This document shows positions 1-8,161 of a stretch of DNA of 35,760 nt, one piece after another. Source of the DNA: Desulfobacteraceae bacterium 4572_35.2 (GTDB taxonomy: Bacteria > Desulfobacterota > Desulfuromonadia > Desulfuromonadales > Desulfuromonadaceae); contig NBLY01000013.1 of the NCBI GenBank assembly GCA_002084665.1, forward strand, positions 1 through 35,760. The letters are read 5' to 3'. Position 1 is the first letter of the stretch. Each line of letters opens with the position of its first letter. A program made the position numbers and the translations under genes. The notes below the pieces were generated by a model. That model was given only the letters and a program-made list of their open reading frames with translations. It did no database searches and was not told where the DNA came from.

Positions 1-48
1 TAAATAACTAAACTATGTAAGGCGGGACGCTCTTAAATAACTAAACTA
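1..48. repeat. Two direct copies of a 15-bp AT-rich repeat at the window edge
   Basis: TAAATAACTAAACTA occurs at 1-15 and again at 34-48, a 33-bp period. The spacer is GC-richer (ggcgggacgctct). The first copy touches the window edge, so more units may lie upstream. No function can be assigned; two copies are too few to call an iteron array or a CRISPR. Confidence 0.5.
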
Positions 49-374
49 AAATTCTTATCCTTTGCTATTTTCTCCCCCCCCTCACCACGGCACAAAGACA
101 GGGGTCAAGTCTTTGCTTGGCTCTTCCACAAAGCCCCCCTTACTTCCTCAACCTGCTGCAACCGCTTATTTTGAGTAAGATGATTTTTAGCCGTGCTCAA
201 TTTGTCGGAAAATATGTCTAACAAAAGCTGTTTATGCAACCATTCCCGTTTTTTAGATGCTGATATATAGCATTATGACTCGACCAACGATAATCTGCTA
301 TCGACTTACACTGTCCTGCACTTACTGAATTCATGTGAACGTAACTTAACAATCTTGTCTCTGCTCAAACCCCT
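49..374. other. Gene-poor stretch with a possible C-terminal gene remnant
   Basis: No convincing gene lies here. On the minus strand an open frame of about 50 codons with no good start ends at a TGA at 105-107. It reads charged, helix-like sequence (for example KREWLHKQLLLDIFSDKL), which could be the tail of a decayed gene; I do not recognise it. A small inverted repeat, CAAAGAC (93-99) and GTCTTTG (109-115), flanks the word GGGGTCAA just past that stop. Confidence 0.3.
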
Positions 375-659
375 TCAGGCCTTTTGCGGGTCTTGCTGCC
401 CTAAAATCCTCACGATAAAAACGCGAGTCGGCTCAATTTTGTAATAAATAGAATGTGAATGGTAAACGCTCCGGCGGTATCCAGCACGGATATGATCAAC
501 AACTTGGTAAAGTTTTGGCTGTTCTGCCAGTTCTTCAAATCGCTCTGTCATGCCCTGCTGATAATCCATCGCTTGAACGAGGCCGAAAGTATCAATTCCA
601 AAATCAAAGATATTTTCAAAATCTTCATCAGCGGCATTAGCTAATTCATAACATGCCAT
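375..659 (-). CDS. parE: ParE-family toxin of a type II toxin-antitoxin pair
   Basis: This 94-residue protein has the size and layout of the RelE/ParE toxin fold. An N-terminal helical part (about residues 8-50, with the stretch ERFEELAEQPKLYQVVDHI) is followed by a beta-rich C-terminus (RAGYRRSVYHSHSIYYKIEPTR, then VFIVRILGQQDP). Known ParE toxins act on DNA gyrase, while RelE relatives cleave mRNA; the sequence alone does not settle the target, but the IRxGYRRSVYHSHSIYY pattern is ParE-like. It starts with ATG and overlaps the upstream antitoxin gene by 14 bp, the usual antitoxin-first arrangement with translational coupling. It looks intact, unlike most neighbours in this decayed patch. 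Confidence 0.85.
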   Translation of the reverse strand: MACYELANAADEDFENIFDFGIDTFGLVQAMDYQQGMTERFEELAEQPKLYQVVDHIRAGYRRSVYHSHSIYYKIEPTRVFIVRILGQQDPQKA

Positions 660-897
660 TTTTACGCTTTCTCTCTATCACGGCTTGCATGATTTCGTCC
701 GGTGTTCTGCTGCTGGTTCCGCTTTCCTCACCCTCGATGAGCGCGGCGCGAATGGCTTGAATTTCGCCTTGTTCATTTCGGGCTTTGCGAATCAGGTCGT
801 TTACAACGTCACTACGGCTAGAAAATTCCTCGCTGTCGATCTGTGATTTTATCCATTTATCATTAGGCGGTGTTATTGATATGCTGGCTCTGGTCAT
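646..897 (-). CDS. parD: ParD-family antitoxin
   Basis: The 83-residue protein begins MTRASISITPPNDKWIKSQI, a ribbon-helix-helix DNA-binding N-terminus typical of ParD (residues 1-45, including SEEFSSRSDVVNDLIRKAR). An acidic, disordered C-terminus would wrap around the toxin. An upstream in-frame start would give 148 residues, but the ATG at 897 is preceded by a strong GGAGGT ribosome site six bases away, and the extra residues look non-coding and cross a large palindrome. The stop overlaps the parE start. By analogy with the family, the ParD-ParE complex probably represses its own promoter in the 900-1100 region. Confidence 0.87.
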   Translation of the reverse strand: MTRASISITPPNDKWIKSQIDSEEFSSRSDVVNDLIRKARNEQGEIQAIRAALIEGEESGTSSRTPDEIMQAVIERKRKNGML

Positions 898-994
898 GTC
901 TTTACCTCCAAAAATAGGTGCTGTAATTGTTCTTTGACCCACTAATTCCCCCTGCTTCGTAAGGACTGCACAGCCCCGTAAATCGCGTACGTTG

Positions 995-1060
995 AAGGGG
1001 GCAGGTCTTGAATTGCAACATTTCAGCTTGAAAAAGTTGCAATTCAAGACCTGCCCCCTT
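995..1060. repeat. Perfect 25-bp inverted repeat (REP-like palindrome)
   Basis: The arms at 995-1019 and 1036-1060 are exact reverse complements (AAGGGGGCAGGTCTTG... against ...CAAGACCTGCCCCCTT). They surround a 16-base loop that itself holds TTTCA/TGAAA. It lies about 100 bp upstream of parD. The GGGGGCAGGTCTTG word resembles the dispersed palindromes associated with REP-associated tyrosine (Y1) transposases in proteobacteria; that link is from family knowledge and is not shown here. It could also act as a transcription terminator or attenuator. Confidence 0.8.
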
Positions 1061-1123
1061 TTGGACGCTCGCCGAGGGCAAACAATCGCCAACTACCTAT
1101 AAATACTCGATTCACCCACAGAA

Positions 1124-1319
1124 TTAGTGGATGGCTTCCGTTTCATGAAAATCGCCAAGCATGCGATATAGATCCCTTGGTGTCGCGATCCTCCATGGGG
1201 ATGGCGTCGATCATCGTCACCACTTGTTGAAACAGCGCTGGGGTCGGAATAACGAACACCGCATCTTTCATAAAGCGGGTATAGGCCGAATCGCCATTGG
1301 CATTGGCGGCATTGATCGG
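1124..1319 (-). pseudogene. hsdM: Fragment of a type I restriction-modification methylase (HsdM)
   Basis: Read on the minus strand, the fragment gives SAYTRFMKDAVFVIPTPALF and then IDAIPMEDRDTKG. This matches the region before the methylase domain of HsdM, where the family has IPMEDRDTKGDLYEYML. After DTKG the frame shifts: a neighbouring frame continues DLYRMLGDFHET and stops at 1124-1126, while the original frame stops at 1143-1145. There is no start, no catalytic motif and no partner hsdS or hsdR gene, so it is a non-functional relic. It abuts the right end of the IS200-type element, which may have helped destroy it. Confidence 0.65.
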
Positions 1320-1324
1320 CTAAA

Positions 1325-1392
1325 TAAACAACCGACCCCAGAGGGGCCAGTTTTAAATACCCCTAGAAGGGGATACTTTACCTTGCCCCCAA
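1325..1392 (-). repeat. Right-end hairpins of the IS200-type element
   Basis: Downstream of the transposase two small inverted repeats follow each other, read on the minus strand: TATCCCCTTCTAGGGGTATT and GGCCCCTCTGGGGTC. Subterminal hairpins of this kind are what the IS200/IS605 transposase recognises. The exact element end cannot be placed without a copy from another site. Confidence 0.5.
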
Positions 1393-1727
1393 AGTGGGCA
1401 ACAATATCCTCGGGCCCACAAATGATTTCCCCAATAGGGCTTCTTCTTCAACTGTTTAAACTTATTCAATACTCGTATGGCCGTGCGGCCTTTTATGGTA
1501 CCAACATAACTTGATATTGATACTTTAGGTGGCACCAGCACCAATAGATGTACATGATCTGCTTGAACATTGAGCTCTACAATTTCAGCATGCTGCTGTT
1601 CTGAAAAAGCCCGTATACAATTTGCAGCTATTTTACCTTCCAATACCCGATATCGAAATTTTGGAACCAAAACTATATGATACTGACAGTGCCATAATGT
1701 TTGTGATAGCTTCGAAAAACGACTCAT
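1353..1727 (-). mobile_element. tnpA: IS200-family Y1 transposase TnpA with a lost C-terminus
   Basis: The protein opens MSRFSKLSQTLWHCQYHIVL and carries the HUH metal-binding signature as QADHVHLLVLVPPKVSIS (His-Val-His near residue 60), followed by KGRTAIRV and KKPYWGNHLWARGYC. This is the IS200/IS605 TnpA family, which moves single-stranded DNA between hairpin ends. Family members are usually about 140-150 residues and carry the catalytic tyrosine in a C-terminal helix (the xxKYVxxQ region). Here, after GYC, the frame runs into unrelated sequence (CPLWGQGKVSPSRGI), so that helix and the tyrosine are missing. The copy is probably inactive alone but could be moved by a relative. No tnpB lies beside it. 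Confidence 0.85.
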
Positions 1728-1736
1728 GACTTGCTC

Positions 1737-1772
1737 CTTTAGTTGCTAGTTGTGGGGACAACTCAGCTAAAG
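1737..1772 (-). repeat. Left-end hairpin of the IS200-type element
   Basis: CTTTAG...AGTTGT, GGGG loop, ACAACT...CTAAAG forms an imperfect hairpin immediately upstream of the transposase start. This is where IS200 elements carry the left-end structure, which also dampens transposase translation. Confidence 0.6.
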
Positions 1773-1793
1773 GGGTAACATTGAGTCGTTCAT

Positions 1794-1979
1794 ATGGCAA
1801 AGCCTATGAACACTGACCTTGCCCTGATGACAAGGTTTTCTTCTGTTCGAATAAAGGGTAAAGTTTACGTTCTTCACGCATTCCAGAAAAAGTCAAAAAA
1901 AGGGATACAAACACCACAAAAAGAGATCAACGTAATTAAGTCACGGCTCAAGCGTGTCGAAGTCGAAGAGGGGATATAA
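1794..1979 (+). pseudogene. higB: C-terminal remnant of a HigB/Gp49-like toxin
   Basis: From about residue 19 the frame reads IKGKVYVLHAFQKKSKKGIQ then TPQKEINVIKSRLKR. This is the conserved C-terminal half of phage-derived Gp49-like HigB toxins (LLHxFxKKxxKTPxxEIxxAxxR), ribosome-dependent mRNA interferases. The N-terminal half is missing; the first residues come from sequence next to the IS200 left end. The stop at 1977-1979 is followed after 16 bp by an antitoxin remnant, the usual toxin-first order of higBA. It is almost certainly not functional. Confidence 0.65.
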
Positions 1980-1995
1980 AAATAGAAACTATTAA

Positions 1996-2191
1996 AAATC
2001 ACAGACACAGGCAGCAAAACTTCTGGGGATCACTCAGCCAAAGGTTTCAGCCATTCTGAACGGCCAGCTAAAAGGATTCTCCCTCGAAAAACGGCTGCAC
2101 CTATCTACGTGTGCTCGATTGGGACGTTGAGGTGGTAAAAAAGAAACCAAAATCAAGAAAGCATGGCCGCTTGCAAGTTGTTTGTACATAA
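1996..2191 (+). pseudogene. higA: Remnant of an XRE-family (HigA-like) antitoxin
   Basis: The frame starting at 1996 reads TQAAKLLGITQPKVSAILNG then QLKGFSLEKR, a helix-turn-helix of the XRE antitoxins that accompany Gp49-like toxins. Near 2095 one base seems to be missing. In the next frame the text continues as TYLRVLDWDVEVVKKKP and KSRKHGRLQVVCT to a TAA at 2189-2191, the expected C-terminus. The N-terminal part before TQAAK is also absent, and a TAA closes the frame just upstream at 1993-1995. With the preceding toxin tail it forms a dead higBA pair. Confidence 0.6.
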
Positions 2192-2221
2192 ACAGCGAGA
2201 ACAACAAAGGAACAACCACCC

Positions 2222-2800
2222 ATGACATTTGAAAACAGAATTACCCACATAGACCAGCAGCAACAGCAGATCAACCAGTTGCGCCCCCTTGACTGTGACG
2301 CTTTGCACCAGTTGCGTGAATACTACCGCATTGGCTTGACTTACAGCAGCAATGCGATGGAAGGGAACACTTTAACCGAGAGTGAAACCAAGGGCTGTCC
2401 TTGAAGATGGACTTACCATCGGCGGTAAACCATTACGTGACCACCTAGAAGCCATGGGCCACAGTGAAGCCTTTAGCATGGTCTATGACCTGTCACAAAC
2501 GATATTAACCATACACCGTCTTTTTTACCAACGCATAGACAATGTAAACGCGGGAAGCTATCGCACCAAACCAGTGATAATAACGGGAACCAGCTACACG
2601 CCCCCGCCACCTTCAAAAGTTGCACCAGCTATGCAAGAGTTTATTGCTCAAATACCCACACAAAGAGACACCCTACACCCTGTTGTCTTTGCTGGCTGGC
2701 TACATATCCAACTAGCTAACATTCACCCCTTTATTGATGGCAACGGCAGAACCGCACGGCTATTGATGAATCTGGCACTTATGCAAGTGCTTGTATTTTA
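2222..2800 (+). pseudogene. fic: Fic-domain protein gene, frameshifted and truncated
   Basis: Fic proteins transfer AMP or another nucleotide moiety to target hydroxyls. The first 57 codons carry SSNAMEGNTLTE, matching the (S/T)xxxE(G/N) inhibitory helix of class II Fic proteins. An extra G in the run at 2392-2394 moves the reading frame and stops it at 2402-2404. Removing one G restores ESETKAVLEDGLTI and the rest of the domain, including the full active-site motif HPFIDGNGRTARLLMNLALM. After that the protein loses similarity at about 2785, and 2801 is already the tRNA-Ala gene, so the C-terminal helices are gone. A ribosome site (AAAGGA) precedes the ATG at 2222. Decayed, or one sequencing error plus a real truncation. 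Confidence 0.75.
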
Positions 2801-2876
<76 letters not shown>

Positions 2877-2931
2877 AAATCAGTGGTGTTTATACCAAAC
2901 CAAGGTTCATACTGTCAATGCATTTCTACCA

Positions 2932-3849
2932 TCAACAGAGATATGCCCTCATCACAGGTAAACAGTTATTCGTTATCACAACCACAACCGCTTCCATATA
3001 TTTATGCCCTGTTTTCTCAACGATATCCTTGGGCAACTCAGGTGCTGGTGCTGTTTTATCCCAATCCAATGTTTCTAGATAATCACGCAAAAACTGCTTA
3101 TCAAAGCTTGGTTGTGCGCCACCAGGTTGATATTCATCCTTGGGCCAGAAGCGTGAAGAATCTGGAGTGAGGGCTTCATCAATCCAGATCAGCTTGCCTT
3201 CAAAAATTCCAAACTCAAACTTGGTATCGGCAATGATAATCCCTTTTGTTGCAGCGATTTTACGCGCACGCTCGTAAATAGCGATGGTAACATCACGAAC
3301 TTGCGCGGCAAGCTCTGCACCACACAGCTCTTCAACAACATCAAAAGAGATATTTTCATCATGCTCACCCAATTCAGCTTTGGTTGAGGGGGTAAAAATA
3401 ACCTCGGGGAGTTGCTCGCTCTGCTTAAGTCCTTTAGGAAGTTGGATGCCACAGAGACTCCCTTTTTCCTGATATTCTTTCCAACCTGAACCCGAAATAT
3501 AACCACGAACAATACACTCAACAGGGAGCGGCTTAGCTTTTTTAACCAGCATGCTACGACCTTCGATCTGATCGCGGTACTGATGGGTGATCTCAGGATA
3601 ATCATCTACATTGGTGCTGATGATGTGATTTGGGATGATATCTTTCATCTGCTCAAACCAGTACTTAGAGATCTCGGTGAGAACATATCCTTTTTGAGGA
3701 ATCCCCTCCTTCATAATGACATCAAACGCCGAGATTCGATCGCTGGTGACAATCAAAAGATATTCACCGACATCATAGAGATCGCGGACCTTTCCTTGAT
3801 TAACAAGTTTCAGTTCAGGACAATCGCTTTGCATCACAACTGGCATCAT
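2932..3849 (-). CDS. purC: Phosphoribosylaminoimidazole-succinocarboxamide synthase (SAICAR synthetase)
   Basis: PurC joins aspartate to CAIR in de novo purine synthesis in the cytoplasm. The sequence shows the family landmarks: [20 protein letters not shown] with [22 protein letters not shown], and [10 protein letters not shown] with the acidic stretch [15 protein letters not shown]. The frame is open from a TTG at 3858, but the ATG at 3849 sits about ten bases after a GAAGGG ribosome site and is preferred. The upstream isomerase gene ends at 3855, so the two are likely co-transcribed. After [13 protein letters not shown] the expected short ending (usually YxxLTG) is replaced by about 18 unrelated residues ([18 protein letters not shown]), so the very end may be altered. 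Confidence 0.93.
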   Translation of the reverse strand: MMPVVMQSDCPELKLVNQGKVRDLYDVGEYLLIVTSDRISAFDVIMKEGIPQKGYVLTEISKYWFEQMKDIIPNHIISTNVDDYPEITHQYRDQIEGRSMLVKKAKPLPVECIVRGYISGSGWKEYQEKGSLCGIQLPKGLKQSEQLPEVIFTPSTKAELGEHDENISFDVVEELCGAELAAQVRDVTIAIYERARKIAATKGIIIADTKFEFGIFEGKLIWIDEALTPDSSRFWPKDEYQPGGAQPSFDKQFLRDYLETLDWDKTAPAPELPKDIVEKTGHKYMEAVVVVITNNCLPVMRAYLC

Positions 3850-3854
3850 TTTTT

Positions 3855-5640
3855 TCAATTCCCTTCAATAGAGCGCAGAATTGTCGGCGCAATGGTCACA
3901 TCGGCAGATTCTTTCAGTGTCGCAATTTTTGCTTTCAACAGTTCATCACGTTGTGTCGTCATAACAGTGCTACGGATCCGTTCGAACTCTTCAGCTGTCA
4001 AACCAGCAGGATCGGCTGGTTGCAGCTGCTTCAAACGCACCACATAAAAGGTATCACCGGCAGTAAACAGTTGCTGAGCTACGGCATCTTTTACCGTCAA
4101 CGAGAATGCTGCTTCTGAAAGCCCTAAAACATTACCCAGTGTTGGCACAAAGTCACCTAGGGTTTGACTAAACAGTCCTGTTTCTTTCAACGACGCCCCC
4201 TTCGGCACAACAGACCTTAACGGTGTTCCCGCAATCACTTTTGCGAGGGCCTCCTCAGCTTGTTGCTGTGCCAGGACAACGGACTCACCATTCAACAACT
4301 CAACTTCAACGATCGCTTTAACAACAGAAAGTTCAGGAATGTGCGCCTCCTTTATCTCTGCAACTTCACAGATGTAGATTCCAGCAGCACCGCGAACAGG
4401 GGCAATCAAACTACCCGCTGGAGTTGAAAATGCGCGCTGAGTTAAGTCTTCATTCACGCCGATCGCTGGAATTGCCGCAGCACGTTCAAACAACCCAGTC
4501 TCCACAACAGTAAGATTCAAGCCCTCAGCAATTGTCGCCAGCGATCCTGTCTTACGGTTAACGTTATAGGCATCCATCGCATCTTCATAAGCGAGACGTT
4601 CTGACTCCTCAGTGATCAAGGCCTCTTTTACCTCAGCCTCAACATCAGCCAACGCCTTAAAACCGGCTTCGATACGTCCCTGTCCTTTAATGATATGATA
4701 ACCAAAGCGACTTTTAACGACAGTACTCAATTCACCCGCTTGAAGAGCAAAGGCTGCCTCTTCAAAGGTTGGATCCATCGTCCCACGAGCAAAGAATCCA
4801 ATGGCACCACCATTGGCAGCAGTGGCCTTATCATCTGAATATTGCTGAGCCAACTTTTTAAAATCGCCCGACTGCGCTTTTTCCAGCACCGAAGTCGCTA
4901 ACGCTGCACGTGCAGATACGGTTGCCTCATCAGCCTCGGGAGAAACCATAATAAGAATATGTGCTGCGGCAACTTGCTCTTGAATCGCAAATTGCGACAG
5001 ATGACGCTCATAATAGCGTTGCACCTCAGCCTCATCAACAACAACCTCATTACGGTACTGATTGCGGTCAAGTTGAACAAAACTCAGTGCACGTTGCTCG
5101 GCAACACGAAACTGATCCTGATGCTCGGCATAGTATGTATCAAATTGTTCGTCGCTAAGTTTAATCTGGTCGCGAAAGGCGCTGGCAGCAAAAGGGATAT
5201 ATTCTAAATTTATTTTTTCGTTCAAACGACGAAATTCATTAGCAACATCTTCATCGCTGACAACAACGCCATCCTCAAGAGTTTGGCGCGTCATTTGCAC
5301 CAACATTTGCTGCTCTTGCATTTGCTCAAACAGTTCAGGTTTCAAACGTTGATAAGTGAGAACTGAAAGATATTGTTGTTTATTAAAGGTGCCATCCACT
5401 TGAAATGCTGGAATCGCGGCAATGGATTGAACCAACTCCTCTTTTGAAACACTGAGATTAAGACGATCCATCAAAGCTGATCTCAGTTCCATTAACCTCG
5501 GCAGCAACGGTGAACTCGCGCGTTTGCTCGTTACCCTTGCCCCAAACAAGAAAAATAGTACCGATAAATGTAGCAATAATGACCCAAAAAACAACTTGAA
5601 CGACGGTGGTTTTCTGCTTCTTACGAATCAGATCGAGCAT
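3855..5640 (-). pseudogene. ppiD: PpiD/SurA-type periplasmic peptidyl-prolyl isomerase, broken near the N-terminus
   Basis: The true start is the ATG at 5640: MLDLIRKKQKTTVVQVVFWV leads a single membrane anchor (residues 12-32), as in PpiD-like folding factors at the outer face of the inner membrane. This frame dies at 5458 after AEVNGTEISFDGSS. The rest is in a second frame from about 5478: MDRLNLSVSKEELVQ, then a SurA_N-like helical region, a PPIC rotamase domain (AAAHILIMVSPEADEATV through FGYHIIKG) and a long C-terminal part. Comparison with the family layout suggests that some 40-50 codons between SFD and DRLNLSVS are missing. The two frames overlap around GCTTTGATG, which could be the repeat at which the loss occurred. 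Unless this is an assembly error, no full protein is made. Confidence 0.8.
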
Positions 5641-5754
5641 AAAAATAAATTCTCCTTGATGTACGCGGGATTTCTAATAAAATCAGCGTCGCATATTACG
5701 TTAATTGTCATCACAAATGCAATAGTTTTTCCATGAGATTCACCTTGTTTATCC

Positions 5755-6875
<1,121 letters not shown>

Positions 6876-6962
6876 CGTTGAGCCTGTAACTCATGTGAAT
6901 GTCTCTGCTTGTTAGCGGAGGCATTTCACTCATCAAACACCTTACAGCTATGCTGGCCTCAC

Positions 6963-7781
6963 ATGCTGGATTTTTTAAAAAAACATCAAACAATATTTCT
7001 TTTTACCAGCCTATTTGTGTGTGCTCTGCTGGTCTACTCCAACAGCTTGCGCCAACAAAACAAAACCACCCTATTCGAACGCGGTGTTTTACAGCTTACC
7101 AGCCCTTTTTATCGAACCCTCGACAACATCAAAAATGAAGTCACAATTTTAAGTGACAACTATCTCAACTTAATTGACGTTCAACAAAACAACATCATCC
7201 TCAAGCAGAGAATCCGCCAACAACGCCAGCAACTACTGCAACTAGGTGAAGTAGCTCAAGAAAATAGCCGCCTGCGCAAACTGCTTAACTTTCACGATAA
7301 CGCTCACGCCCCAGAACTGCCAGCTCGTGTTATCGCAGTAGATGCTTCAAGTTGGTTTCGCACCATCACCATCGACAAGGGCGCAAACGACGGCCTGAGC
7401 GAAGGGTTGGCCGTTGTCGTTGCCGAAGGGATTGTTGGCCGCACAATTAAATGTTCCAGTCACACCTCGCGGGTGTTGTTAGCCAACGATGCCGCCTCTG
7501 AAGTTTCAGCCCTGATCCAACATAATCGCACCCGTGGCGTGGCTCGCGGCAAAGGGACAACATTAACCCTCAACTATGCGTTACGTAGCAAAGATGTCCA
7601 GATCGGCGATGCGGTGATTACCGCAGGAACAGGTGGCATTTTCCCCAAAGGGTTACCCATTGGTACCATTACCAATATTACTAAGCACGATTACGGCTTA
7701 TTCCAAACTCTCGAAATCACACCCAGCGTCGACTTTTCACGCCTTGAGGATGTGTTAGTTGTCCTTGGTGAACCGCAATGA
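6963..7781 (+). CDS. mreC: Rod-shape-determining protein MreC
   Basis: MreC is a bitopic periplasmic scaffold linking MreB/MreD to the wall synthases. It has a short cytoplasmic start (MLDFLKKHQ), one membrane helix (about residues 10-28, FLFTSLFVCALLVYS), a coiled coil (ILKQRIRQQRQQLLQLGEVA, residues about 75-105) and the beta-barrel MreC domain (ARVIAVDASSWFRTITIDKG, VVVAEGIVGRTI). The open frame extends back to a TTG at 6909, but the ATG at 6963 puts the membrane helix at the expected distance from the start. Its stop overlaps the mreD start (ATGA). Confidence 0.92.
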   Translation: MLDFLKKHQTIFLFTSLFVCALLVYSNSLRQQNKTTLFERGVLQLTSPFYRTLDNIKNEVTILSDNYLNLIDVQQNNIILKQRIRQQRQQLLQLGEVAQENSRLRKLLNFHDNAHAPELPARVIAVDASSWFRTITIDKGANDGLSEGLAVVVAEGIVGRTIKCSSHTSRVLLANDAASEVSALIQHNRTRGVARGKGTTLTLNYALRSKDVQIGDAVITAGTGGIFPKGLPIGTITNITKHDYGLFQTLEITPSVDFSRLEDVLVVLGEPQ

Positions 7782-8161
7782 AACGATTAGTGCTCTACCT
7801 CATCGTGGGCATCGCCTCAATCCTAACACAAACGTCCATATTGCCTCTGCTTTTCGGCTTAACACTGCGCCCCGATCTAATATTACTGCTCGTCCTTTAT
7901 ATTGGCCTCAACGAAACACCCCTTGCGGGAGCTTTCTATGCGTGGCTACTCGGCTGCATTCTTGATGTATTTTGCGGCACGACATTAGGTTTAAACGGAA
8001 TGATTATGCTGCTTATCTTCTGTAGCATCTATATTGGCAGACGACAACTGAATCTTAAAAACGATCTGGTATTGCCCTCAACACTCTTATCATTACTCCG
8101 AGCTCGCTCACACTACAACAAACGCAAAACATCCAACCAAGGGCTAAAAATATGGCATTAA
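7778..8161 (+). CDS. mreD: Rod-shape-determining protein MreD, short or damaged C-terminus
   Basis: MreD is a small polytopic membrane partner of MreC. The first about 95 residues fit: four hydrophobic segments and the conserved PDLILLLVLYIGLNE, followed by GCILDVFCGTTLGLNG. The family is usually near 160 residues, yet this frame ends at 127 with a polar, basic tail (RARSHYNKRKTSNQG) instead of the last membrane helices. Another frame ends with a TAA just before the mrdA start. The gene is therefore either C-terminally shortened or hit by a deletion near 8065-8100. It starts in an ATGA overlap with mreC and overlaps mrdA by 10 bp. Confidence 0.75.
   Translation: MKRLVLYLIVGIASILTQTSILPLLFGLTLRPDLILLLVLYIGLNETPLAGAFYAWLLGCILDVFCGTTLGLNGMIMLLIFCSIYIGRRQLNLKNDLVLPSTLLSLLRARSHYNKRKTSNQGLKIWH

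Noticed and set aside
1-48. Start of a CRISPR array
   Set aside because: Only two short AT-rich copies with a 33-bp period, no further spacers and no cas genes.
2034-2228. Minus-strand open frame of 64 codons
   Set aside because: It overlaps the recognisable HigA remnant on the plus strand and shows no family motif or ribosome site.
1-2800. A new anti-phage defence system in the left-hand patch
   Set aside because: hsdM, higBA and fic pieces are all fragmentary; only parDE is intact, and that is a common family. It looks like debris rather than a working system.
5455-5640. A separate small membrane peptide gene upstream of the isomerase
   Set aside because: Its sequence is the conserved N-terminal anchor of the PpiD family and ends in the expected domain, so it is the first part of the same gene.
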